Positions 1 to 7,006 are shown, counted from the first letter of the stretch. The stretch: 7,925 bases of DNA from Prolixibacteraceae bacterium (GCA_007116765.1 SKHV01000405.1:1-7925); one strand, 5' to 3'. Translations and numbers: made by a program. Notes: generated by a model not told the origin, from the letters alone.

Positions 1-19
1 ACAATGAATTATTATTAAT

Positions 20-1039
20 ATGACTTTAAATATGAATACAAATACAACAAATCATAAAAACAATACCAATTCATGGATGAATATTGTTCAAAAATACAAC
101 AAGCCACATGCCTTACAGAGTTGGTGGCAGGTAGTTAATTCTGTAGTTCCATATTTCGGTTTGTGGTTTCTAATGGTGTACTCTTTGTCAATATCGTATT
201 GGCTTACTTTGTTGCTTTCGGTTTTTGCTGCAGGTTTTTTGGTGCGTATTTTTATTATATTTCACGATTGTGGGCATGGCTCTTTTTTTAAATCAGCGAA
301 ATTGAATAAGCTGGTTGGTATTTTTACAGGTTTCTTAGTGTTTACCCCTTACCATAAGTGGCATCACGATCACCTTATACATCATCAAACAGTAGGCAAT
401 TTAGACAAACGCGGAGTGGGCGATGTGAAAACACTTACTGTAGAAGAGTATAAGCAAATGCCTACAATAAAGAGAATGCTTTATCGGGCATATCGTCATC
501 CTGTTGTTTTGTTAATAATTGGTCCCTTTGTGCTTTTTACGGTGTTTTTCCGAATTCCCAAAAAACAGCGTTCAATCAAAGAGAAAACCTACACCCATTT
601 AACCACTTTGGCATTGGTAATTGCTATTGCTTTACTGTCATGGTGGATTGGCTTTTCAACGTATATGCTCATTCAGTTACCTGTGCTTTATATTGCCTCG
701 GTGCACGGCACGTGGCTCTTTTATGTGCAGCACCAATACCGAGATGTAAAGTGGGTACGCGACGATAATTGGGACTATAAAAGAATGGCACTCGAAGGTT
801 CTTCGTACTTCAAGCTTCCACTTGTTTTGCAATGGTTTACCGGAAACATTGGGTTTCACCACATCCATCATTTAAGTCCGCGTATACCCAATTACAAACT
901 TGAAAAGTGCTATAAGGAAAATCCCGATTTTCAGATAGAAAATCCATTAACCTTCTTCTCTGCGCTCGATACTTTACGCTATCGTTTATGGGATGAAAAA
1001 AATCAACGCTTGGTGGGTTTTCGTGATTTGTCGATGTGA
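20..1039 (+). CDS. des: Membrane fatty acid desaturase, Bacillus Des-like (acyl-lipid desaturase)
   Basis: An integral membrane di-iron desaturase that would put a double bond into membrane-lipid acyl chains, using O2 and electrons from a ferredoxin-like donor. All three histidine boxes are visible: HDCGH at residues 82-86, HDHLIHH at 116-122 and HHIHH at 280-284. H238 in FYVQHQY is a further likely ligand. Hydrophobic stretches at about 41-81, 98-110, 162-178 and 193-236 fit the usual membrane helices. From memory, the spacing and flanking motifs (RIFIIFHDC, NLDKRG, EGSSYFKLP, GNIGFHHIHHLSP, FRLWDE-like C-terminus) closely match Bacillus subtilis Des, a delta-5 acyl-lipid desaturase. Regiospecificity here is inference. 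Length (339 aa) is close to that family. The first in-frame ATG is used; ATG at 32 is an equally good start and removes only four residues. No Shine-Dalgarno motif is seen. Any promoter lies off the window. The gene ends ahead of a hairpin terminator at 1122. Confidence 0.9.
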   Translation: MTLNMNTNTTNHKNNTNSWMNIVQKYNKPHALQSWWQVVNSVVPYFGLWFLMVYSLSISYWLTLLLSVFAAGFLVRIFIIFHDCGHGSFFKSAKLNKLVGIFTGFLVFTPYHKWHHDHLIHHQTVGNLDKRGVGDVKTLTVEEYKQMPTIKRMLYRAYRHPVVLLIIGPFVLFTVFFRIPKKQRSIKEKTYTHLTTLALVIAIALLSWWIGFSTYMLIQLPVLYIASVHGTWLFYVQHQYRDVKWVRDDNWDYKRMALEGSSYFKLPLVLQWFTGNIGFHHIHHLSPRIPNYKLEKCYKENPDFQIENPLTFFSALDTLRYRLWDEKNQRLVGFRDLSM

Positions 1040-1121
1040 ATGAGTAGTACTTTATTTTTTTATTTCACATTCCGGAATACAATCAGATAATTGCATAGTG
1101 CATATATCGCTATCAAAAAAC

Positions 1122-1149
1122 AAAGGCTGCTCGTAACGAACAGCCTTTT
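1122..1149. terminator. Bidirectional intrinsic terminator between the desaturase gene and tpiA
   Basis: AAAGGCTG (1122-1129) pairs with CAGCCTTT (1141-1148). The stem continues past one C/A mismatch with TCG (1131-1133) against CGA (1137-1139), leaving a TAA loop. On the plus strand it ends in TTTTG, serving the desaturase transcript. On the minus strand the stem is followed by a T run complementary to A1115-A1120, serving tpiA. Its place between convergent genes supports a shared role. Confidence 0.8.
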
Positions 1150-1195
1150 GTAAGGTGAGATTAAAGGTTTTTAATTAATTTATTTATAAATATAA

Positions 1196-1227
1196 ATCGG
1201 TAGCTTCAATTGAAAGCTAAAACCGAT
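1196..1227. other. Second inverted repeat just downstream of tpiA
   Basis: ATCGG-TAGCTT (1196-1206) is mirrored by AAGCTA (1214-1219) and CCGAT (1223-1227), with a 7-nt loop and a 3-nt bulge (AAA 1220-1222). It lies about 25 bp beyond the tpiA stop codon and before the stronger terminator at 1122-1149. It could stabilise the 3' end of the tpiA mRNA or act as a weak first terminator. On the minus strand its tail is AT-rich but not a clean T run, so it is not called a terminator. Confidence 0.4.
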
Positions 1228-1251
1228 AGACTGCAAGTTATAAATAAAAAA

Positions 1252-2010
1252 CTAGTAAGCGTTAATAATTTCGATAAAATCTTCAGCTTTTAATGAAGCA
1301 CCACCAATTAAACCACCGTCAACATCGGGGTTGGCAAACAATTCGTTTGCATTTTTGGGGTTGCAACTTCCGCCGTATAATATTGAAATCTCGTCGGCAA
1401 CAGCAGCATCAAATTGTGCCGCAATTGCATCGCGAATGTCCTTGTGCATTTCTTGTGCCTGCTCGGTAGTGGCAGTTTTGCCGGTTCCAATTGCCCAAAT
1501 TGGTTCGTAAGCAATAATTATTTTTTTGAAATCATCGGCACTTAGTGAAAAGATGGTTTCTTTAAGCTGGTTGATTACATATTCCTTTTGTGTACCCGCT
1601 TCTCTTATTTCGAGAGGTTCACCGCAGCAATAAATAGGAGTAAGTCCGTTTTCTAATGTCAAGGCTACTTTTTTGTTTAGTGTTTCACTAGTTTCGCCAT
1701 AATATTCACGACGCTCGCTGTGTCCTAAAATTACATATTCGGCACCTGTCGATTTTACCATTGCGGCCGACACCTCACCTGTGAATGCACCTTTGGCTTC
1801 GGCAGCGCAGTTTTGCGACGATACGCCAACTCGTTTTGTATTTACGCTTTCAACTACTTTTGTAAGGTGGGTAAATGGAGTTCCCATTACAACCACTACA
1901 TCGCTTGCGCCTTTTTCGGCTACTATTTTATCAACAGCTTTGGCTAATTCAACTCCTTCTTGTAAGGTAGTGTTACATTTCCAGTTTCCGGCTACTACTT
2001 TTTTTCTCAT
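1252..2010 (-). CDS. tpiA: Triosephosphate isomerase
   Basis: A cytosolic glycolytic enzyme that interconverts dihydroxyacetone phosphate and D-glyceraldehyde 3-phosphate. At 252 aa it is a complete single TIM barrel. The substrate-binding and catalytic residues are all present: N9 and K11 in GNWKCN, H97 in YVILGHSERR, and E169 in AYEPIWAIGTGKTAT, which also holds the phosphate-gripping loop 6. Phosphate contacts are YGGS (212-215) and GGLIGGASL (232-240). The ATG gives the expected N-terminus, with the beta strand KKVVAGNWK right at the start, so no other start is needed. The gene stands alone: convergent with the desaturase gene and divergent from the sulfur-relay gene. A candidate -7 box lies about 48 bp upstream. 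Nothing is missing or odd. Confidence 0.98.
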   Translation of the reverse strand: MRKKVVAGNWKCNTTLQEGVELAKAVDKIVAEKGASDVVVVMGTPFTHLTKVVESVNTKRVGVSSQNCAAEAKGAFTGEVSAAMVKSTGAEYVILGHSERREYYGETSETLNKKVALTLENGLTPIYCCGEPLEIREAGTQKEYVINQLKETIFSLSADDFKKIIIAYEPIWAIGTGKTATTEQAQEMHKDIRDAIAAQFDAAVADEISILYGGSCNPKNANELFANPDVDGGLIGGASLKAEDFIEIINAY

Positions 2011-2057
2011 TTTGAATGCTTTATTAATTGTTTAATATCGTTTTATTTTTCGAATTG

Positions 2058-2065
2058 CAAATTTA
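2058..2065 (-). promoter_or_regulatory. tpiA: Candidate Bacteroidota -7 box for tpiA
   Basis: On the minus strand 2065-2058 reads TAAATTTG, an exact match to the TAnnTTTG -7 consensus of Bacteroidota primary-sigma promoters. Transcription would begin near 2051, leaving a leader of about 40 nt before the tpiA ATG. The partner TTTG (-33) is weak: a CTTTAG stretch lies at about the right distance (about 2083-2088). An exact TTTG (2081-2078) is too close, at 12 nt. The box occurs often by chance in AT-rich DNA, so this is tentative. Confidence 0.4.
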
Positions 2066-2130
2066 TTAATTTTCAAGCAAATCTAAAGCATTGTGAGGGT
2101 TTAAAGCAAATGTTTAACACACGATAAAAA

Positions 2131-2148
2131 ATATATACATGTATATAT
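2131..2148. repeat. Perfect 18-bp palindrome in the tpiA/flavoprotein divergent gap
   Basis: ATATATACATGTATATAT is identical to its own reverse complement, with its centre between 2139 and 2140. It lies upstream of the candidate -7 box at 2171. If that box is used, the palindrome centre falls near -44, a position typical of activator sites. It could be a dimeric regulator operator. The low base complexity (mostly alternating A/T) makes chance occurrence more likely than for a mixed-base palindrome. Confidence 0.4.
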
Positions 2149-2170
2149 GTAGATAAATATAAATGTTTTT

Positions 2171-2178
2171 TAATTTTG
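2171..2178 (+). promoter_or_regulatory. Candidate Bacteroidota -7 box for the sulfur-relay flavoprotein gene
   Basis: TAATTTTG matches TAnnTTTG exactly and lies 52 bp before the ATG at 2231, giving a predicted leader of about 45 nt. No TTTG is found at the -33 position (around 2148-2152). A promoter lacking this element would be expected to depend on an activator, which fits the palindrome just upstream. This is inference from the consensus only. Confidence 0.4.
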
Positions 2179-2230
2179 CATAAATTAGTATAACTTAATA
2201 GCTTGTTGAAATATTCAAAAAAATAGTAGA

Positions 2231-4711
2231 ATGAAATATCTGATAGTGGGAGGTGTTGCAGGTGGAGCCACAACTGCTGCACGTTTGAGGCGTTTAGACG
2301 AGAGTTGTGAAATTATTATGTTTGAACGAGGTAAGTATATTTCGTATGCGAATTGTGGCTTACCATATTACATTGGAGGAGTAATTACTGAGCGCGAGAA
2401 TCTTTTTGTGCAAACGCCTCAATCTTTCGGCAAACGCTTCAGTATTGATGTAAGGGTAATGTCTGAAGTTAAGTCTATTGATAGAAAACTACGGCAAGTA
2501 GAAGTGAATGACCTAAAAACAGGTGAGACATATACCGAAACTTACGACAAGTTAATTCTTTCGCCGGGTGCTGAGCCGGTAAGACCACCTTTGCCCGGAA
2601 TAAACCAAGATGGTATATTCACTCTTCGCAACGTGCCCGATACCGATAAAATAAAATCGTATATCGAAGAGAAAAAACCTAGTCATGCCACTGTGGTTGG
2701 AGCCGGGTTTATCGGGCTCGAAATGGCCGAAAATCTTCATGCTTCAGGTTTAAAGGTTACCATTGTTGAAATGGCAGGACAGGTTATGACTCCTCTCGAT
2801 TACTCAATGGCCGCCCTTGTTCATCAGCATTTGAAAACCAAAAATGTTGAATTTTATCTCAAAACAGCAGTAGCTTCATTTTCTGAAAAAAACGGACGAA
2901 TTGGGGTGAATTTATCCAGTACACGCGAAATTGAAACCGACATGGTAATTCTTTCCATTGGTGTGCGACCCGACAGTAGTCTGGCAAAAAATGCAGGGCT
3001 CGAAATTGGAGAAACCGGAGGCATTGTGGTGAATGAATTTCTACAAACCTCCGATGAAAATATTTTTGCGGTAGGCGATGCCATTGAATTTACCAATTTC
3101 ATTACCGGGAAAAAAGCCATAACCTATCTGGCCGGCCCGACAAACAAACAAGGGCGTATTTTGGCCGATAATCTGGTACGTGGTTTAAAAAAGAAGTACA
3201 AAGGTTCAGTAAATACAGCCATTGCCAAGGTTTTTGATTTGACTGTTGCATCGACAGGTGTTGCCGGTAAAATACTCGACAAGTTAAATATTCCGCACAT
3301 CGATTCTATTACTCATTCTTCGTCGCATGCCGGATATTACCCCGATGCTTTACCCATGTCGCTCAAAATATCATTTGCTCCCGATACGGGGCGTTTGCTG
3401 GGTGCCCAAATAGTAGGTTTTAAGGGTGTTGATAAACGTATAGACCTTTTTTCAACAGCTATACAGCATGGGGCAACTGTATACGACTTGGCAGAAATTG
3501 AACATGCCTATGCACCTCCGTTTGCTTCTGCAAAAGATCCTGTGAATATTGCCGGCATGGTGGCTGAAAATATTCTCGATGGTACAAGTAAAACCGTTTC
3601 GTGGCGCCAAATTGTGGAAGCCAACCATAGCGACTACTTTCTCATTGATATACGAACGCCTGACGAGTTTCAGCTTGGGAGCATCGAAGGCGCAAGAAAT
3701 ATACCTCTTGATGAAATCAGGGAGCATCTTCATGAAATTCCAAGCGACAAAAAAATTGTTGCTTTTTGTGGAGTAGGCCTGAGGGCACATGTAGCCTGTC
3801 GCATTCTTACTCAAAGTGGTTTCGCCGAAGTTTATAACTTATCGGGTGGATTAAAAACTTACGAAACGGCCAGTCAAAAGCAGAGCAACGAAGATATATT
3901 TGCCAACGACTATATTGGTCATGACGACCACATTTATCAGGGTAAAAAAGAAAAAGAAGCAGCTGCGGCCATCATTGAAACCGATAAGCTGAAAGTAGTT
4001 GATGCCTGTGGTTTGCAATGCCCGGGACCTGTTTTGAAATTGAAACAATCTATCGACGGTATTGTCGAAGGAGAATCGGTTCAAATTACTGCATCGGATC
4101 CGGGTTTTTACAAAGATGTGAAGTCGTGGGCTAACATGACAGGCAACGAACTGCTTGATTTGACTCAAAATGCCGGTCAAATTACGGCTGTAATCAGAAA
4201 AAGAAAAGCGGTGGCTCAATCGCAAGGCAAGCAAAACAGCAGCAATAATGCTACTCTAATTTGTTTTAGCGACGATTTGGACAAAGCACTTGCCACTTTT
4301 GTGATTGCTAATGGTGCCGCTTCGACCGGGAAAAAAGTAACTATTTTCTTCACTTTTTGGGGTTTGAATGTGATAAAACGTGCACAGAAACCCAGAGTTG
4401 AAAAAGATTTTTTTGGGAAGGCTTTTGGTTTTATGATGCCAAAATCGAGTAAGAACCTTAGTTTGTCGAAAATGAACATGGCCGGTATGGGCAGTAAAAT
4501 GATGCGCATGGTGATGAAAAACAAACAAGTTGACACGCTGGAGTCCATGATAGAATCGGCCAAAGAAAGCGGTGTTGAGTTTGTGGCTTGTCAAATGTCC
4601 ATGGATGTAATGGGAGTTAAAGCCGAAGAACTTATTGATGGCGTTGAGATTGGGGGAGTGGCCACCTATCTTGAACGTACCGAAAGTGCCGGATTGAATC
4701 TTTTTGTATAA
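2231..4711 (+). CDS. Four-domain sulfur-relay flavoprotein: CoA-disulfide reductase-like / rhodanese / TusA / DsrE2 fusion
   Basis: A cytosolic 826-aa protein probably handling persulfide or polysulfide sulfur. Residues 1-450 are an FAD/NAD(P)H disulfide reductase of the CoA-disulfide/persulfide reductase type: dinucleotide fold GGVAGG (7-12), redox Cys C42 in SYANCGLP, NAD(P) fold VVGAGFIGLE (155-164), FAD motif IFAVGD (278-283), and dimer-interface tyrosines Y369 and Y427 (EHAYAPPF), spaced as in characterised CoA-disulfide reductases. Residues 455-545 are a rhodanese with loop CGVGLRA (active Cys C513). Residues 586-656 are a TusA/SirA sulfur carrier, with DACGLQCPGP carrying C593 and C597. 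Residues 672-826 resemble DsrE2, with FVACQMSMDVMG (C787) and a methionine-rich segment. Charged linkers separate the modules (about 546-585 and 657-672). The first ATG fits, since the Rossmann strand begins at residue 2. A strong terminator follows. Domain calls are firm. The relay order (reductase, rhodanese, TusA, DsrE2, or the reverse), the substrate and the final acceptor are inferred. Confidence 0.93.
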   Translation: MKYLIVGGVAGGATTAARLRRLDESCEIIMFERGKYISYANCGLPYYIGGVITERENLFVQTPQSFGKRFSIDVRVMSEVKSIDRKLRQVEVNDLKTGETYTETYDKLILSPGAEPVRPPLPGINQDGIFTLRNVPDTDKIKSYIEEKKPSHATVVGAGFIGLEMAENLHASGLKVTIVEMAGQVMTPLDYSMAALVHQHLKTKNVEFYLKTAVASFSEKNGRIGVNLSSTREIETDMVILSIGVRPDSSLAKNAGLEIGETGGIVVNEFLQTSDENIFAVGDAIEFTNFITGKKAITYLAGPTNKQGRILADNLVRGLKKKYKGSVNTAIAKVFDLTVASTGVAGKILDKLNIPHIDSITHSSSHAGYYPDALPMSLKISFAPDTGRLLGAQIVGFKGVDKRIDLFSTAIQHGATVYDLAEIEHAYAPPFASAKDPVNIAGMVAENILDGTSKTVSWRQIVEANHSDYFLIDIRTPDEFQLGSIEGARNIPLDEIREHLHEIPSDKKIVAFCGVGLRAHVACRILTQSGFAEVYNLSGGLKTYETASQKQSNEDIFANDYIGHDDHIYQGKKEKEAAAAIIETDKLKVVDACGLQCPGPVLKLKQSIDGIVEGESVQITASDPGFYKDVKSWANMTGNELLDLTQNAGQITAVIRKRKAVAQSQGKQNSSNNATLICFSDDLDKALATFVIANGAASTGKKVTIFFTFWGLNVIKRAQKPRVEKDFFGKAFGFMMPKSSKNLSLSKMNMAGMGSKMMRMVMKNKQVDTLESMIESAKESGVEFVACQMSMDVMGVKAEELIDGVEIGGVATYLERTESAGLNLFV

Positions 4712-4730
4712 TTACAATAATTATAGAACA

Positions 4731-4765
4731 AAAAGCCCGGATTTCATTCAATAATCCGGGCTTTT
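4731..4765. terminator. Strong bidirectional intrinsic terminator between the flavoprotein gene and htpG
   Basis: AAAAGCCCGGATT (4731-4743) and AATCCGGGCTTTT (4753-4765) form a perfect 13-bp stem with a 9-nt loop (4744-4752). The G+C core is flanked by A and T runs on both sides, so a U tract follows the hairpin in either direction. It lies 20 bp after the flavoprotein stop and 43 bp beyond the htpG stop, closing both convergent genes. Confidence 0.93.
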
Positions 4766-4807
4766 ATATTGGTTAACTATTTTTATTACAAGCAGTTATC
4801 GGGAGAA

Positions 4808-6859
4808 CTATTTTATAAGTTCAACACTGCGTTTCACAAAGCGGTCGAGCGCTTCACCTTTTAGCATATTGTTGGCCAATAGGGCAAGGTCGAATAGTTG
4901 TTTTGCCAGCTTGTTTTCGCTACCAAAAGTTTTGAGTTTTTCTCGTTTCTCGTTTTCGATGCGTGTAAGCTCTGACGAAATTTCTGCAAGCTTTTCTTTT
5001 TCTTCCTGCGGAATTTCCTCTTCTTTTTTACCTTCTTTTAATTTTTCCAATGCACTCTTTTCTTCGAGTTTTGATTTAATTTCTGTATTAATTGGTTCAA
5101 GATCGACTCCCAATTGGTTGTTTTTGGTTTCAATTACCTGTTTAACCAAAGGGTGCGAAACATTTACTACCACAGTAAAGTTATCGGGTAGGTTGCCGTA
5201 CATTCCCATTCCGCCTTGTATGGTGCTCATGTCTTTCATACGACGCATAAACTCGTTTTGAGTAATTACCATAGGCTGTGCATTTTCGCCTAGGTCTTCA
5301 AAAGTTACGTAGTAGCCTATCTCTTCTTTGGGTGTAACTGCACTAAACACAGCTTCAAGCTCGTCTTGCTCGCTTTCGCTTAATGCAAGTTTGTTTTCAT
5401 TTTCTTTATCAATAAGCTTATCCACTACATCGGCATCTACACGGCTAAACCTACTTTTGGGGTTTTCCTGTTCAAATTTATTGATAAGCGGAGCACTCAA
5501 AACACTGTCGAGCAAGAGCACATCGTAACCTTTTTCTTTGGCGGCACGAATGAACGAGTACTGATCTTCCTTGTTGTTGCTATACAAGTGAATCAGATTG
5601 TCCTCTTTGTCTTTTTGGTTTTCCTTAATAATATTCTCGTACTCTTCAATGGTGAAATATTTTCCGTCGGTATTTTTATACAGGAAGAATTTCTTCGCTT
5701 TTTCGGCAAATTTCTCATTGGAAAGTATTCCATATTCAATGAATATTTTTAAATCGTCCCACTTCTTTTCGAAATCTTGGCGATCGTTTTTGAAAATTTC
5801 GTCAAGCCTATCGGCTACTTTTTTTGTGATGTGGTTTGAAATTTTCTTCACGTTGTGATCGCTTTGAAGGTATGAACGCGAAACGTTAAGTGGTATGTCG
5901 GGCGAGTCAATTACCCCGTGAAGTAAGGTTAAAAAGTCGGGAACTATCTCTTCTACATGGTCGGTAACGAATACCTGGTTGCAATAAAGTTGAATTTTAT
6001 TTTTCTGAACTTCAACCGTGTTTTTCAGTTTAGGGAAATACATAATACCGGTAAGGTTGAAGGGATAATCCACATTCAGGTGAATGTTAAAGAGTGGTTC
6101 CTCGTTACCGGGATACAATTTCTGATAAAATCCCTTATAGTCTTCTTCTTTTAAATCGGCAGGTTTGCGAGTCCATGCAGGTTGAGTATCGTTTATGATG
6201 AGATCCTTTTCTGTATCTACGTAATTGCCGTCTTTCCATTCTTTTTCTTTACCAAACTGAACTGGTACGGGTAAGAAGCGGCAATATTTTTCAAGCAATT
6301 CCTTCACACGGTGCTCTTCGAGAAATTCCTTTGAATCGTCGTTTATATGCATTACAATGTCGGTGCCAACTTGTTCGCGTTCGCCCTTTTTGAGGGTGTA
6401 TTCCGGGCTTCCGTCGCAGCTCCAATGAATTGGCTCAGCATCTTCGGCATACGATTTTGAAATAATTTCAACCTTATCGCTCACCATAAACGAGGAGTAA
6501 AAACCAAGTCCAAAATGACCAATAATTGCTGCTGCATCGTTTTTGTACTTGTCGAGAAATTCATTTGCTCCCGAAAAAGCTATCTGGTTAATGTATTTTT
6601 TTACCTCGTCGCTTGTCATTCCTATTCCGTTGTCGGAAACAGTAAGTGTTTTAGCATCTTTGTCAATTTTTACCGCTACCTTCATGTTGCTGACATCACC
6701 GCTGAATTCACCTTTTGAGGCAAGTGTTTTCAACTTTTGTGATGCATCAACCGCGTTAGAGACTATTTCACGTAAAAAGATTTCGTGATCGGAATAGAGA
6801 AATTTTTTAATAATGGGGAACAGGTTTTCACTGGATACACCAATTTTTCCTTTTGCCAT
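4808..6859 (-). CDS. htpG: Molecular chaperone HtpG (bacterial Hsp90)
   Basis: A cytosolic ATP-dependent dimeric chaperone of the Hsp90 family. Numbered from the chosen start (683 aa), the GHKL ATPase motifs are all present: REIVSNAVDA (30-39; catalytic E31, Mg-binding N35), DNGIGM (76-81), the lid and glycine motif GHFGLGFYSSFMV (114-126) and GTDIVMHI (165-172). The middle domain carries the conserved LNVSRSYLQ (R328 contacts the ATP gamma-phosphate in homologues). The C-terminal dimerisation domain ends with the family-like NMLKGEALDRFVKRSVELI. A Lys/Glu-rich stretch at about 592-642 makes it longer than E. coli HtpG (624 aa); I believe this is usual in Bacteroidota. The ATG at 6859 gives MAKGKIGVSSE, matching family N-termini. 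An in-frame ATG at 6886 would add nine low-complexity residues (ITNKNNKT region) and is less likely. The gene is monocistronic by layout, with inverted repeats upstream and a strong terminator downstream. Confidence 0.97.
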   Translation of the reverse strand: MAKGKIGVSSENLFPIIKKFLYSDHEIFLREIVSNAVDASQKLKTLASKGEFSGDVSNMKVAVKIDKDAKTLTVSDNGIGMTSDEVKKYINQIAFSGANEFLDKYKNDAAAIIGHFGLGFYSSFMVSDKVEIISKSYAEDAEPIHWSCDGSPEYTLKKGEREQVGTDIVMHINDDSKEFLEEHRVKELLEKYCRFLPVPVQFGKEKEWKDGNYVDTEKDLIINDTQPAWTRKPADLKEEDYKGFYQKLYPGNEEPLFNIHLNVDYPFNLTGIMYFPKLKNTVEVQKNKIQLYCNQVFVTDHVEEIVPDFLTLLHGVIDSPDIPLNVSRSYLQSDHNVKKISNHITKKVADRLDEIFKNDRQDFEKKWDDLKIFIEYGILSNEKFAEKAKKFFLYKNTDGKYFTIEEYENIIKENQKDKEDNLIHLYSNNKEDQYSFIRAAKEKGYDVLLLDSVLSAPLINKFEQENPKSRFSRVDADVVDKLIDKENENKLALSESEQDELEAVFSAVTPKEEIGYYVTFEDLGENAQPMVITQNEFMRRMKDMSTIQGGMGMYGNLPDNFTVVVNVSHPLVKQVIETKNNQLGVDLEPINTEIKSKLEEKSALEKLKEGKKEEEIPQEEKEKLAEISSELTRIENEKREKLKTFGSENKLAKQLFDLALLANNMLKGEALDRFVKRSVELIK

Positions 6860-6912
6860 GGTTTTATTATTTTTATTTGTTATCAATAATTATTTAACGT
6901 GCTATGTTTTTT

Positions 6913-7006
6913 CAATTGTTATGCCAACAAAATATCACTGTCGGAATGGCATACAGAGTAAACAATTGTCATAAAGATTTATGGTGTAGATGCCATATTT
7001 GACAGT
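6913..7006. promoter_or_regulatory. Nested inverted repeats upstream of htpG (possible operator region)
   Basis: This lies in the 257-bp gap between divergent htpG and the methyltransferase gene. One pair is CAATTGTTATGCC (6913-6925), matched by GGCAT (6948-6952) plus AACAATTG (6961-6968) with 8 extra bases between. A second pair is ACTGTC-N4-TGGCAT (6937-6952) against ATGCCA-N5-GACAGT (6990-7006). ATGCCA/TGGCAT occurs three times. A heat-shock or stress operator is possible but unproven. No CIRCE element and no exact TAnnTTTG box is seen for htpG. The remainder of the gap (7007-7116) is AT-rich, with nothing recognisable. Confidence 0.35.

Noticed and set aside
1069..1078. Ten-bp palindrome ATTCCGGAAT downstream of the desaturase gene
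   Set aside because: It is too short to distinguish from chance, has no loop or T tract, and lies between gene ends where an operator is not expected.
2078..2081. TTTG on the minus strand as the -33 element for tpiA
   Set aside because: It is only 12 nt from the candidate -7 box; the Bacteroidota spacing is about 19-21 nt.
2073..2282. Short minus-strand open frame of 69 codons spanning the divergent gap and the start of the flavoprotein gene
   Set aside because: It overlaps a firm Rossmann-fold start on the other strand, covers the likely promoter region, and has no recognisable protein features.
3452..4594. Several open frames of 112-127 codons on the minus strand inside the flavoprotein gene
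   Set aside because: They lie opposite a clearly conserved multidomain coding frame, have no recognisable domain, and their composition is that of reverse-strand shadow translation.
4869..6788. Ser/Phe-rich open frames on the plus strand inside htpG
   Set aside because: They are antisense shadows of Lys/Glu-rich htpG codons (AAA/GAA read in reverse as TTT/TTC) with no independent support.
6911..6926. Sigma-54-like sequence on the minus strand, TGGCATAACAATTGAA, about 50 bp upstream of htpG
   Set aside because: It resembles TGGCAYR-N4-TTGCW, but the essential -12 GC is GA here. The TGGCAT part is also explained by the inverted repeats, and htpG is not a usual sigma-54 target.
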